DNA of 64,000 bases from a virus: IMG/VR virus record IMGVR_UViG_3300037258_001214, positions 1 to 64,000 of that record, one strand, 5' to 3'. A model generated the notes under the pieces. The model worked only from the letters and a program-made list of their open reading frames with translations. It did not search any database and was not told the origin of the DNA. Positions 38,127 through 45,943 of this stretch are shown here, piece after piece. Within the stretch, counting starts at the first letter, position 1. Each line of letters starts with the position of its first letter. The position numbers were made by a program, and so were the translations under genes.

Positions 38127-40231
38127 TGAGCGACCCCATCCCCGATGGCGTGCCGGATCCGCCGGAACTGCACCTGGTGCCGCGTGACACCTCGTTCGAG
38201 CACGCGCTGGACGAGACCGCGCCCAAGCCCGAGCCGGTCCACGACGGCGACGGGATCGAGATCCCGAAGCTCGGCGGCGAGCGGCTGCCGCTGATCCCCG
38301 AGCACCTGAGGACGTGGAAGGGGATCCGCTCGACCGCGTGGAAGTACCTGGACGCGGCCGGGTTCCACGTCTCGTTCCACGCGCTCCGCTCGCCCGGGTA
38401 CCTGGCCTTCTCGGCCTGGTGGGCCGTGGTCGGCGTGGTCCGCCTCGGCAAGCGGCAACTCGCCTGGTGGTGGGTGGCCGACCATAGCCACCTGCGGACC
38501 AAGCAGGTGCTTGACGGCAACTCGCCGGAGTACCGGAAGCTCACCTCGGACGTGCGGAAGATCCGGAGCTGGCGCGGCACCGTGCTCGGCGCCGAGCTGT
38601 TCGCCATCGTGCTCGCCCTGGTGCTCATCGCCGTCCTGGCCCCGTGGTGGGCGTGGCTCATCGTCGCCGCGGTGACGATGCCGCCGCTGGCGCACGCGGG
38701 TCGGCCTGCGCACCGGCCGATCCTGCAGTCCGCGGTGACGACCCCGCTGGTCCGCAGGATCAGCACCGACGCGATCGTCAGAGCCTACGAGCGGGCCGGG
38801 CTGTGCAGCACCGACCCGAAGAAGCCGGCCGACCACCTCGGGTTCGGATCGACCATGAGCCGCGACGCGCTGGACAAGGGCAGCCAGGTCGTGGTCTACC
38901 TGCCGTACGGCGGGACGTTCGAGTCCGTGGTCAACGCCAGGACCAAGATCGCGTCGGGGCTGGACGTGGCTGAGGCGCAGGTCTACTTCACCCGGGATAA
39001 GAAGTCCGAGCGGCGTCACACGCTGCTGGTGCTCGATGAGGATCCGCTGGCCGAGCCTGCGGGCCGGACGCCGCTGCTGGACTGCAAGCAGCGGTCGGTG
39101 TGGGGAAAGATGCCGTTCGGCCTCGACCAGTTCGGCCGCCGGGTCGCGTTCTGCCTGATGTGGTATTCGATGCTGATCGGGGCGCAGCCGAGGAAGGGCA
39201 AGACGTTCTCCGGCCGGCTCATCGCCCTGTTCTGCGCGCTGGACCCGTGGGTCAAGATCACCATCATCGACGGGCGCCAGTCGCCGGACTGGCTGCCATT
39301 CCGGTACGTCGCCCACCGCTACATCCGGGGCACCTTCCCGGGCCGGGACGGCGACCCGATCGAGCAGGCCCTCGAAGCACTGCGCGAGATCCGCCGCCAC
39401 ATCGACGAGGTGAACGACGAGCTGGCCACGCTGCCGGTGTCGCAGTGCCCGCAGGGCAAGCTGACCGAGCACCTGCACCGCACTAACCCGAAGCTGCGGG
39501 TGTGGCTGCTGATCATGGAGGAGTTCCAGGTCTATTTCGAGCTGGGAGACCAGAAGAAGAACAAGGAGTTCGCCCAGGTGCTGGCAGAGATCCAGGCCAT
39601 GGGCCCTGCGGCTGGCGCCATCCTCGTGTCGCTGTCCCAGAAGCCCTCGGGTGTCGGCGCCGGCGACGTGCAGCGCCTGTTCAACCGGTTCCGTGACAAC
39701 CACCAGCTCCGTTTCGGGTTGCGGTGCGCGAACCGGGACGTGTCCAACGCGATCCTCGGCAACGAGGCTTACGGCGAGGGCTACGACTGCTCGGGGCTGC
39801 CGCTGGGCGACGAGTACCGCGGCGTCGGCATCCTGTACGGCCTGACCGACGATGCCCCCACCGTGCGGACCTACCTCGCAGATGGCGAGGATGCCGAGGC
39901 CATCTGCCTGGCCGCGCGGAAGCTGCGCGAGAAACGCCGCACGCTGTCCGGGTACGCGCTCGGCGTCAAGGTCGACGAGCCCGAGTCGGACATCGTGGCG
40001 GACCTGCTCGAGGTGACGGGCGGCGACGCTGGCTTGTGGTGGGAGACGGCGGCCGAGCGGCTGGCCGCCCGGTTCCCGATGCGGCACGCGGACGCGACCG
40101 CCGAGTCGGTAAGCGCCGCGGCCCGGGCCCGGGGCGTGCCGAGCGGCGACGTGCGGTGGCCGCCCGGGCGGGCCGGCACCAACCGCAAGGGGTGCAAGAA
40201 GACCGATCTAGCCGCCGCGGCACGGACGTGA
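38126..40231 (+). CDS. FtsK/SpoIIIE (TraB-like) DNA translocase
   Basis: 701 residues. Membrane segments: GYLAFSAWWAVVGVVRL and ELFAIVLALVLIAVLAPWWA plus WLIVAAVTMPPLAH (about residues 90-200). ATPase core: Walker A GAQPRKGKTFSG near residue 352, Walker B LIMEEFQVYF near 460, and VSLSQKPSGVGAGD. The C-terminal 80 residues (IVADLLEVTGGDAGLWWETA, AERLAARFPMRHADATAESV) look like a winged helix, the TRS-recognising part of Streptomyces TraB. TraB moves double-stranded DNA between mycelial cells. The downstream GCGGCAC cluster may be its target. Confidence 0.9.
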   Translation: MSDPIPDGVPDPPELHLVPRDTSFEHALDETAPKPEPVHDGDGIEIPKLGGERLPLIPEHLRTWKGIRSTAWKYLDAAGFHVSFHALRSPGYLAFSAWWAVVGVVRLGKRQLAWWWVADHSHLRTKQVLDGNSPEYRKLTSDVRKIRSWRGTVLGAELFAIVLALVLIAVLAPWWAWLIVAAVTMPPLAHAGRPAHRPILQSAVTTPLVRRISTDAIVRAYERAGLCSTDPKKPADHLGFGSTMSRDALDKGSQVVVYLPYGGTFESVVNARTKIASGLDVAEAQVYFTRDKKSERRHTLLVLDEDPLAEPAGRTPLLDCKQRSVWGKMPFGLDQFGRRVAFCLMWYSMLIGAQPRKGKTFSGRLIALFCALDPWVKITIIDGRQSPDWLPFRYVAHRYIRGTFPGRDGDPIEQALEALREIRRHIDEVNDELATLPVSQCPQGKLTEHLHRTNPKLRVWLLIMEEFQVYFELGDQKKNKEFAQVLAEIQAMGPAAGAILVSLSQKPSGVGAGDVQRLFNRFRDNHQLRFGLRCANRDVSNAILGNEAYGEGYDCSGLPLGDEYRGVGILYGLTDDAPTVRTYLADGEDAEAICLAARKLREKRRTLSGYALGVKVDEPESDIVADLLEVTGGDAGLWWETAAERLAARFPMRHADATAESVSAAARARGVPSGDVRWPPGRAGTNRKGCKKTDLAAAART

Positions 40232-40328
40232 TGGCGCGGCACATGTGCCGCGTTGGCGCGGCACGCGCTGACCTGCGGGAACGTGATCGGGCGCGGCACA
40301 TCGGCGTCTGTGCCGCGCCCGGTGCCGC
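40217..40328. repeat. Cluster of seven GCGGCAC heptamers, candidate clt/transfer site or terminator
   Basis: Forward copies at 40217, 40236, 40258, 40293; reverse copies at 40245, 40310, 40322. Two pairs build perfect dyads: an 18-bp palindrome at 40235-40252 and 12-bp arms (40289-40300 / 40309-40320) with an 8-base loop. It spans the 3' end of the FtsK gene and the gap to 40403, where no credible gene is seen. Streptomyces TraB recognition repeats (TRS in clt) lie at the same place relative to traB (established knowledge). Confidence 0.6.
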
Positions 40329-40402
40329 GCCTGGCTGGTGCTGTGACCTGCGGTTCCGCGCGGCGGTCGTGCTGAGCGGCGATGAGGAGGGGTCCGGACC
40401 CC

Positions 40403-40864
40403 ATGGGGTTGAAGCTGCGGGGGGTCGTCCGCTGCGGGCGGTGCGGGAAGGCCCGGGGTCGCACCCACCTGTGCAACCCCGGCAGCCGCCGACGCAGGCG
40501 CACGACCCTGCAGAACCCGGTCACGTGGGAGTGCTCGACCTGCCACAAGACGCGAGGCCTGGCGCACACGTGCGCGCCCCGCTCGGACTTCAAGGCCCGC
40601 AAGCGGAAAGCTGCGACGGCCGAGCGGCGCCGCAAGAAGAAGGCCGCCACCGCGCGGCGGGCCGCCAGGCGCAAGCAGGCCGCAGCCGAGCGGCGCGCCC
40701 GGGAAAAGGCCCGCAAGAAGACCGCCCCCAAGTCGCGGCCGCGACCGCGAGGCGATGGTCACGAGCCGGGGGCGTGCGGCGACCGGGACTGCCCCAGGTA
40801 CGGCTGCAAGGCGTATTTCCAGGGCGTCGAGGACTGCCCGCTGCCCCACGACGGAGGAGGCTGA
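40403..40864 (+). CDS. Basic zinc-ribbon protein
   Basis: 153 residues from ATG 40403. The N-terminus has two Cys/His modules (VRCGRCGKARGRTHLC, WECSTCHKTRGLAHTC); the middle is a long Lys/Arg/Ala helix (RRRKKKAATARRAARRKQ); the C-terminus has CGDRDCPRYGCKAYF. Probably nucleic-acid binding. The ribosome site GGAGG is partly inside a perfect 14-bp palindrome (40389-40402) abutting the start codon, which could control translation. Confidence 0.7.
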   Translation: MGLKLRGVVRCGRCGKARGRTHLCNPGSRRRRRTTLQNPVTWECSTCHKTRGLAHTCAPRSDFKARKRKAATAERRRKKKAATARRAARRKQAAAERRAREKARKKTAPKSRPRPRGDGHEPGACGDRDCPRYGCKAYFQGVEDCPLPHDGGG

Positions 40865-40865
40865 C

Positions 40866-41156
40866 GTGCACGTCCTGCACCTGATCGCCCTCGGCCTGGT
40901 CTTCATCGCCGGCCGGGGGGTCTTCCTGTACTTCAGGCCCTGGCGTCCGTGCCGGTGGTGCCGTCCGGGCGGACTTCTCGGCGGCAGCCTGCTGGCGCAG
41001 ATGGCCGGGCACCGGCCGGAGCAGCGCAAGCGCGGGCGCCACTGCTGGCGGTGCAAGGGCAAGGGCAAGAAGGAAACGCGCCGGTGGGGTGCGTGGCACG
41101 TCCACAAGGTCAAGGACTCGCTGATCCGGGCGTGGCAAGAACGGGGACTGGACTGA
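40866..41156 (+). CDS. Small membrane protein with Cys pairs
   Basis: 96 residues from a GTG with GGAGGAGGC upstream. N-terminal transmembrane segment VLHLIALGLVFIAGRGVFLY, then CRWCRPGGLLGG and HCWRCKGKGKKETRRW, which resemble a paired zinc-binding J-protein-type motif. Basic C-terminus. Belongs to the small transfer-helper set. Confidence 0.65.
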   Translation: MHVLHLIALGLVFIAGRGVFLYFRPWRPCRWCRPGGLLGGSLLAQMAGHRPEQRKRGRHCWRCKGKGKKETRRWGAWHVHKVKDSLIRAWQERGLD

Positions 41157-41560
41157 TGGCGCGCGGCGCCTGGAAAGGATCCGGCACCTGGGAGACCAGC
41201 GGCCCGGATCTGCGCGTCATCCTCCTGGTCGCCGTGGTCGCGGTGCTCGGCGGCTCCGGTGCCGCCGTCGCGATAGCGACGACGCTGCTCACGATCCTCA
41301 TCGTCGCCGCTGTCGTCGCGGTAGCCGCCGTCGCCGTGACCCTGTGGCTGATCTGGCGCTTCTCGGGCAGCCGCGGCATGGTTACCCGCCCGGCCCCCCC
41401 GTCCGTGACCGCGACCGCGAGACCGCAGGTCACCCAGGCGACGGCCCGCGCGATCGAGAATCACGTCCACTACCACGTCCACGTCGGCGAGCACGATGCC
41501 GCCGCCGTGCGCGCCGTGCTCCCCGGAACGGCCGGGGACGCCATCACCGAAGGGAACTGA
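41156..41560 (+). CDS. Spd-like membrane protein
   Basis: 134 residues, ATG overlapping the previous stop. Two transmembrane stretches: VILLVAVVAVLGGSGAAVAI and LLTILIVAAVVAVAAVAVTL. A His-rich motif (NHVHYHVHVGEHDAAAVRAV) closes the protein. Small bitopic proteins of this kind (Spd) help plasmid spread in Streptomyces; direct assignment is by context. Confidence 0.6.
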   Translation: MARGAWKGSGTWETSGPDLRVILLVAVVAVLGGSGAAVAIATTLLTILIVAAVVAVAAVAVTLWLIWRFSGSRGMVTRPAPPSVTATARPQVTQATARAIENHVHYHVHVGEHDAAAVRAVLPGTAGDAITEGN

Positions 41561-41562
41561 CC

Positions 41563-42189
41563 ATGGGCTGGGCAGTCGGATTCGACAGCAGATGGAACCG
41601 TGACATCGGGTACGGCGTACCTGCGACCTGCGACCGGCCGCGCTGCGGTGAGGTCATTGATCGCGGGCTGAGCTACGTCTGCGGCGGCGAGCCGTACGGC
41701 GGGGAGCGTGGCTGCGGCCTGTACTTCTGCGAGCGGCATCTGGCCGGGTCGCGGAAGTCGGGAGACCGCTTTGTGCCGGTGTGCGGTCGCTGCGACAAGA
41801 ACCGGGCGCCGTACGACCCGACGCCGGACGTCCGCGAATGGATCGAGCGGAAGCTGACCGACGAGTCGTGGGGCACCTGGCGGGACGAGAATCCCGAGGC
41901 GGTCGCGGTCATGAAGGCGGCGGTCAGCGACCAGCAAGGAGGACTGACCGTGTACAAGCTGTACCGCGACGAGACCGCATGCGATAGCGACGACTTCGGG
42001 CCGCCGCACGGCGAGTACCTGACCCTCGCCCTGGCGATGGTAGCTACCGGGCTGCCCGTCAGCGCCTGGCAGACGAGCAAGCACTGCCCGGATGAGATCT
42101 TCACCTGCAAGCCCGGCTCAGCCGGCGTGGACTGGCAGCTGCTCGCCCCCGGCGCTGCTGCCGAGTTCGCCGCGATGAAGGCTGCGTGA
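41563..42189 (+). CDS. Hypothetical protein with zinc cluster
   Basis: 208 residues. The N-terminal half has CDRPRCGEVIDRGLSYVCGG, GCGLYFCERHL and VCGRCDKNRAPYDPTPDVRE, enough for two zinc sites. The C-terminal half is an alpha/beta domain (YKLYRDETACDSDDFGPPHG, TLALAMVATGLPVSAWQTSK). It looks like a fusion of two small proteins; function unknown. Confidence 0.65.
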   Translation: MGWAVGFDSRWNRDIGYGVPATCDRPRCGEVIDRGLSYVCGGEPYGGERGCGLYFCERHLAGSRKSGDRFVPVCGRCDKNRAPYDPTPDVREWIERKLTDESWGTWRDENPEAVAVMKAAVSDQQGGLTVYKLYRDETACDSDDFGPPHGEYLTLALAMVATGLPVSAWQTSKHCPDEIFTCKPGSAGVDWQLLAPGAAAEFAAMKAA

Positions 42190-43139
42190 CCCGTCCGGCC
42201 GACTCGAAGAACGGGGCCCCGATGCTGATGCGACTCCCGCAATTCCGTCTCCGCCTGCGCCGCAGGAACCGGCCGCAGCCGGACGCGCCTCGTATCGTCC
42301 TGCGGTGGGACCGCCCGGCCATCATCGCCGCGCAGCCGGTCGCCGTCGTCGCCGCTGTTGCGGGGGCCGTCAGCTACTCGCACATCGTGGCGCTCGGCCT
42401 GCGCGTCGGCCAGGATTCTGCGGACGCGCACCTGCTGCCGGTCTCGGTCGACGGCCTCATCATCGCGGGGTCGGTCATCATCATGTGCGGGTCGCTGCTC
42501 GGCTGGGTCGGCGTGGTCCTGGGCGTGGCCGCAACCCTGTTCGCGAACGTCGAGGCCGGCCTGCCGCACGGCGCGCTGTCGGCCGCCGTGTCGGCGTGGC
42601 CCGCGTTCGCGTTCACTTGTGCCAGCTTCATGCTCGAGCGGTGGCTGAAATCGCAGGCCGGCCGTACTGCCGGGCCGCCGCCCGAAGTGGCCGCGCTGCA
42701 CGCGCAGGTGGACGAGCTGCGGGCGCAGGCAACCGCAGAAATCACCGGCCTGCGGAGCGAAACGGAGGCGGTCCGGAGCGAGCTGGAGACCGCAGAAACG
42801 GCCCGCAGCGAAGCTGAGTTGCGGACCGCGGAAGCTGAGGCGCAAACCGCAGAAACCGCCCGCAGGCTGGCCGCCGCGCTGAAGGCGATTTCGGACCGCA
42901 GGGACCCGCAGAAAAACCGCAGCCGCGAACCGAAACCAGGCACCGGAACCGGGCGCCCCGCACCCGCAATTGCGGTCGCTAAAGCACGCGAGATCCTGGC
43001 CGCAGACCCGGATATCGCCGGGGCGAAACTCGGCGAGCTCGTCGGCCGCAGCGGCCGGTGGGGTGAGGCCTTCAAGAAAGAGCACGGCACCGCAACCGCG
43101 AACGGCACCTGGGGCGAGATGGCCGGGGCGTCATCGTGA
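42186..43139 (+). CDS. DUF2637 (SpdB2/transfer-associated) membrane protein
   Basis: 317 residues, GTG start (GTGA coupling). DUF2637 features: VAAVAGAVSYSHIVALGLRV, LLPVSVDGLIIAGSVIIMCG, LGWVGVVLGVAATLFANVEA, AAVSAWPAFAFTCASFMLER, four transmembrane helices. A long coiled coil (residues 165-245) and a C-terminal helix-turn-helix-like segment (AREILAADPDIAGAKLGELV) follow. The family marks actinomycete conjugative elements. The coiled-coil DNA has CCGCAGAAA four times at a regular interval of 57-59 bases. Confidence 0.88.
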   Translation: MTRPADSKNGAPMLMRLPQFRLRLRRRNRPQPDAPRIVLRWDRPAIIAAQPVAVVAAVAGAVSYSHIVALGLRVGQDSADAHLLPVSVDGLIIAGSVIIMCGSLLGWVGVVLGVAATLFANVEAGLPHGALSAAVSAWPAFAFTCASFMLERWLKSQAGRTAGPPPEVAALHAQVDELRAQATAEITGLRSETEAVRSELETAETARSEAELRTAEAEAQTAETARRLAAALKAISDRRDPQKNRSREPKPGTGTGRPAPAIAVAKAREILAADPDIAGAKLGELVGRSGRWGEAFKKEHGTATANGTWGEMAGASS

Positions 43140-43423
43140 CCGGCCCGGCCCTGGAAGGATCTCCGGATATGAGCACATGCCAGGCGGAATCGCTGGACGG
43201 CCACGCGCACACCGGGGATGTCACCGAGTACGCGGGCATCTGCGTGCGGGGCCACGAGCGGCGCGGGCTGCTCTGCGGCGCGTGCGCCAGGCCGCTGCGC
43301 GACCGGGGGCCCGTGGCGGTGACGTGCGCCGAGTGCCCCGATGATGACCCCCGGCCGCGTGTTCTCGTGCTGGCCGAAGTCTGGGACGAGTACAGGGCGG
43401 GGCTCCCCGTCCCGGATCTGTGA
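43136..43423 (+). CDS. Hypothetical zinc-binding protein
   Basis: 95 residues, GTG start coupled to the DUF2637 gene. GICVRGHERRGLLCGACARP and VTCAECPDDD form a zinc-ribbon. No family recognised; typical of small genes around transfer modules. Confidence 0.6.
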   Translation: MTGPALEGSPDMSTCQAESLDGHAHTGDVTEYAGICVRGHERRGLLCGACARPLRDRGPVAVTCAECPDDDPRPRVLVLAEVWDEYRAGLPVPDL

Positions 43424-43569
43424 TGATCGGCCGCACCTACCTTGAGCGCGGCCGGCCGGTCGTCGTGCTGGTCCGCTGGGCCGGGAAAGGCCCGCGCAAC
43501 GTCCTGATCCGCCGCGAGGACGGCCAGCTGGTCGTGCGCCCGTTCCGCGGGTTGCGCCTGCCCCGGTAG
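43423..43569 (+). CDS. Small beta-strand protein (MIGRTYLERG)
   Basis: 48 residues, ATG overlapping the previous stop (TGATG). MIGRTYLERGRPVVVLVRW and NVLIRREDGQLVVRPFRG form a compact beta-barrel-like small protein repeatedly seen on actinomycete integrative elements. Function unknown. Confidence 0.65.
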   Translation: MIGRTYLERGRPVVVLVRWAGKGPRNVLIRREDGQLVVRPFRGLRLPR

Positions 43570-43630
43570 GCTTAGCTCAGGCCGTTCGGTCACCCCTTTC
43601 CGCTGCTCAACCCTGATCGGTGAGTGCTCC

Positions 43631-43798
43631 GTGCTGTCCCCGCACAACCTCCTCGTCGCCGCGATCTTCATCCCTTACATGATCATGATGGGCACCCTGT
43701 TCGCCTACATCTGCTGGACCGGGCGCGAGCAGTCCGGGCGGGACCAGGACGACGCCGATGACGAGGCCGAGCCGCGCAGCCTGCCGCTGGCTGCGTGA
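43631..43798 (+). CDS. Small membrane protein
   Basis: 55 residues from a GTG at 43631. One transmembrane helix (LLVAAIFIPYMIMMGTLFAY) followed by an acidic tail (SGRDQDDADDEAEPR). Position at the end of the transfer module suggests a Spd-type helper or a leftover. The 43570-43630 gap holds no other feature. Confidence 0.55.
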   Translation: MLSPHNLLVAAIFIPYMIMMGTLFAYICWTGREQSGRDQDDADDEAEPRSLPLAA

Positions 43799-43802
43799 CC
43801 GG

Positions 43803-43865
43803 GCGTTACGCTGTCATCAGGCACCCCGCCGCTACGGCCAGGGGCGCCACTTCGCCCGCAACGGG
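43803..43865 (+). repeat. Three small triloop hairpins before the endolysin gene
   Basis: GCG-TTA-CGC (43803-43811), GCCG-CTA-CGGC (43828-43838) and CCCG-CAA-CGGG (43855-43865), spaced 25-27 bases. All have a G-C closing pair around a three-base loop ending in A. Members of the hairpin family described under findings. Confidence 0.6.
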
Positions 43866-43892
43866 ACCGCACGACCCGCATGCGAGGCGAGG

Positions 43893-44681
43893 ATGACCGT
43901 TCCCGGCAAGCTCCAGGTCGACACAGGCACCGGCCACGTCACCGGCCCGGCGAGGATCTCGTTCAGCTCGCCGTTCCCGGTGCCGAACGGGGGCTGGGGC
44001 AGCGGCGCCATGATGGGCGTCGTCATGCACACCGAGGTGGGCGACAACCCGGGCACCGAGTCATGGTTCGAGAACCCGGCCGCTCAGGCCTCAGCGGACT
44101 TCGCGGTCGCCCAGGACGGCTCGATCGTCCAGATGGGCCCGGTCGGCAAGGGATGGGTGGCGTGGGCCGAAGCGAACGGCAACCGCGCGTGGTACTCGAT
44201 CGAGCACGCCGATGACGGCCACCCGGCCAACCCGCTGACCGCCGCGCAGATCACCGCGAGCGCACAGCTCGTCGAGGTGCTGGCGCGGTTCGCCGGCTTC
44301 CCGCTCCAGGTCAGCGACAGCACCAGCGTGAAGGGCTACGGCTGGCACGGGATGGGCGGCCAGGCGTGGGGCGGACACCTGAACTGCCCCGGCGACGTCC
44401 GCAAGGCCCAGCGGCCCCAGATCATCGCGCTGGCCATGGCCATCCGCCAGGGCGGGCAGCCCGCGGCGTCCGTCCGCGAGTGGACCACGGCGGGCATGTC
44501 GTCGCTGGCCCAGCTGGCACAGCAGGAGCACACCGAGCCTTCGACGATCCTGCGCCTGACCGCCCAGCACGCGCCCGTCTACCCGGGCCCGGTGGCCGCG
44601 TGGCTCAACGCCGTGTTCGCGGGCACCGCCGACCCGTCCAAGCCGATGCCAGCCGGACTGGCCCTGTACCTGCCCGCCTGA
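43893..44681 (+). CDS. N-acetylmuramoyl-L-alanine amidase endolysin
   Basis: 262 residues from ATG 43893. The amidase_2/PGRP fold is indicated by GVVMHTEVGDNPG (first zinc His), ENPAAQASADFAVAQDGSIV, WYSIEHADDGHPANPLTAAQ, and YGWHGMGGQAWGGHLNCPGD with the second His and the Cys ligand. The C-terminal 80 residues include SLAQLAQQEHTEPSTILRLT, a LysM-like cell-wall binding segment. It cleaves the bond between muramic acid and peptide during lysis. The upstream Arg-rich extension to 43758 is a shadow. Confidence 0.9.
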   Translation: MTVPGKLQVDTGTGHVTGPARISFSSPFPVPNGGWGSGAMMGVVMHTEVGDNPGTESWFENPAAQASADFAVAQDGSIVQMGPVGKGWVAWAEANGNRAWYSIEHADDGHPANPLTAAQITASAQLVEVLARFAGFPLQVSDSTSVKGYGWHGMGGQAWGGHLNCPGDVRKAQRPQIIALAMAIRQGGQPAASVREWTTAGMSSLAQLAQQEHTEPSTILRLTAQHAPVYPGPVAAWLNAVFAGTADPSKPMPAGLALYLPA

Positions 44682-44691
44682 GGAGCCCGAG

Positions 44692-44922
44692 ATGACCTCA
44701 CCTGTTGCCCCCGTCGAGACCAAGACCGCCGCCGCAGCGTCCGTGAGCACCGTCACAGGCGTGATCACGTGGATGCTGGTCAGCTACATCCCGGCCTGGC
44801 ACGCGGGCATCCCCGCGCCGCTGGCGACCTTCCTGCCGTTCATCGTCGCCAGCGTCCTGGGAGCGGCTTCGGGCTGGCTGGCTCCGCACACGCCGCGCCC
44901 GGCCGTCCCGCCCGCGTCATGA
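44692..44922 (+). CDS. Holin-like small membrane protein
   Basis: 76 residues, ATG with GAGGAGCCCGAG upstream. Two hydrophobic stretches, VTGVITWMLVSYIPAWHAG and TFLPFIVASVLGAASGWLAP, in a protein directly after the endolysin. Size, topology and position fit an actinophage holin; sequence families are too diverse for certainty. Confidence 0.75.
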   Translation: MTSPVAPVETKTAAAASVSTVTGVITWMLVSYIPAWHAGIPAPLATFLPFIVASVLGAASGWLAPHTPRPAVPPAS

Positions 44923-45287
44923 CCCGCTGGGGTGCCTATGTCGAGCAGCGCCTTGGCGAGCTGGAGCGCGGCGAAGGCGACTATACCGAGCTGAAGCAGC
45001 CATCGGCGGCGACCGTGGCGCACGCTCGCAAGGTAGCCGCCGAGACGTTCCGCGACACCACGCCGACGCCTTCAGTGGTGCCCACGGCAGATGGCGGGAT
45101 CGACTTCGCGTGGCACAAGAACGGCTACGACGTCGAGATCACCGTCACGGAGACCGAAGCGGACATCTGGGCCCGGCAGCGCGCTACCGGCGAGGAGTGG
45201 GCGAGCCCGCTTCCCGATCACGACCGGTGCTGCGTCCCTCGCGTCCTCGACGCGCTGGAGGCGACCGGGGTAGAACGCACCGGCTGA
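44919..45287 (+). CDS. Hypothetical protein
   Basis: 122 residues, ATGA-coupled to the holin-like gene. Contains ELERGEGDYTELKQPSAATV and a beta-rich core (IDFAWHKNGYDVEITVTETE, ADIWARQRATGEEWAS). No family recognised. It may be a cargo gene between lysis and packaging functions. Confidence 0.65.
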   Translation: MTRWGAYVEQRLGELERGEGDYTELKQPSAATVAHARKVAAETFRDTTPTPSVVPTADGGIDFAWHKNGYDVEITVTETEADIWARQRATGEEWASPLPDHDRCCVPRVLDALEATGVERTG

Positions 45288-45323
45288 CATCCGTACCATA
45301 CTGACCAGCACCACCCTGTACCA

Positions 45324-45381
45324 GCGCCGCAACAGCGCCAGCGCAATCCCGGAACGGGAGATCCATTGGCACCATCAATGG
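45324..45381 (+). repeat. Hairpins before the small terminase gene
   Basis: GCGCCG-CAA-CAGCGC (45324-45338, one mismatch) and TCCCG-GAA-CGGGA (45347-45359) belong to the triloop family; CCATTG/CAATGG (45363-45381) with a 7-base loop follows. The remaining sequence to 45446 has no gene signal. Confidence 0.55.
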
Positions 45382-45445
45382 CTCCCGCACGGGGATGCCG
45401 CCGACGTCGCAGTGCGCGATTCCTCGCGTGCGCGCACGAGGGCAT

Positions 45446-45943
45446 ATGAGCGCCCCGCCTCTTACCGATGCCGAGCGCGCCAGGATCCGCGAACTCCACG
45501 CACAGGGAATGTCGGCGAGCGCGATCGGCCGGGAGATCGGCCGCAGTCAGGGTGCCGTCTCCAAGAACGCCGCAGCCATGGGACTGTCGTTCGACCGCGC
45601 CCAGACCAAGGCGGCCACCGGGGCGAACGTGGCCGACAGCGCGGCGCGGCGGGCTGAGACGTCGCGGCGGTTCCTGGAGAAGGCCAACGACCTGCTCGAC
45701 CAGATGGACGGCCCGTTCGTGGCCTACAACTTCGGCGGCAAGGAGAACAGCTACAACGAGCACGAGTTCGAGAAGCCGCCCGTTGACGCGCTGCGGACGC
45801 TGGTGCAGGCCGCGGCGACCGCGTTCGACAGGCATATGGCCCAGGACCGGCACGACGCGGCCGGCGAGGAGGGCGGCTCGGCTGTCGACCAGTGGCTGCG
45901 GATGATGATGGGCGGCAACTCCCCGGCCGGCGGGACCCCCTGA
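45446..45943 (+). CDS. terS: Small terminase subunit-like HTH protein
   Basis: 165 residues from ATG 45446. The N-terminal LTDAERARIRELHAQGMSAS followed by AIGREIGRSQGAVSKNAAAM is an HTH of the kind found in small terminase subunits; helical oligomerisation segments follow (AETSRRFLEKANDLLDQMDG) and an acidic tail. It overlaps the large terminase start (TGATG). Family assignment is from domain layout and position. Confidence 0.75.
   Translation: MSAPPLTDAERARIRELHAQGMSASAIGREIGRSQGAVSKNAAAMGLSFDRAQTKAATGANVADSAARRAETSRRFLEKANDLLDQMDGPFVAYNFGGKENSYNEHEFEKPPVDALRTLVQAAATAFDRHMAQDRHDAAGEEGGSAVDQWLRMMMGGNSPAGGTP

Noticed and set aside
37091-40087. A 998-codon leftward frame opposite the FtsK gene
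   Set aside because: Long antisense frames are common in 70% GC DNA. It has no recognisable motif, and the plus strand carries clear Walker motifs.
39724-40884. A 386-codon rightward frame
   Set aside because: Antiphase shadow of the FtsK and zinc-ribbon genes. A small gene starting at 40231 in this frame was considered, but the DNA there is a repeat cluster and the composition is shadow-like.
45401-45440. GC-rich partial inverted repeats before the small terminase as a cos site
   Set aside because: Imperfect and without any way to recognise a cohesive end; PBSX/SPP1-like terminases often package headful.
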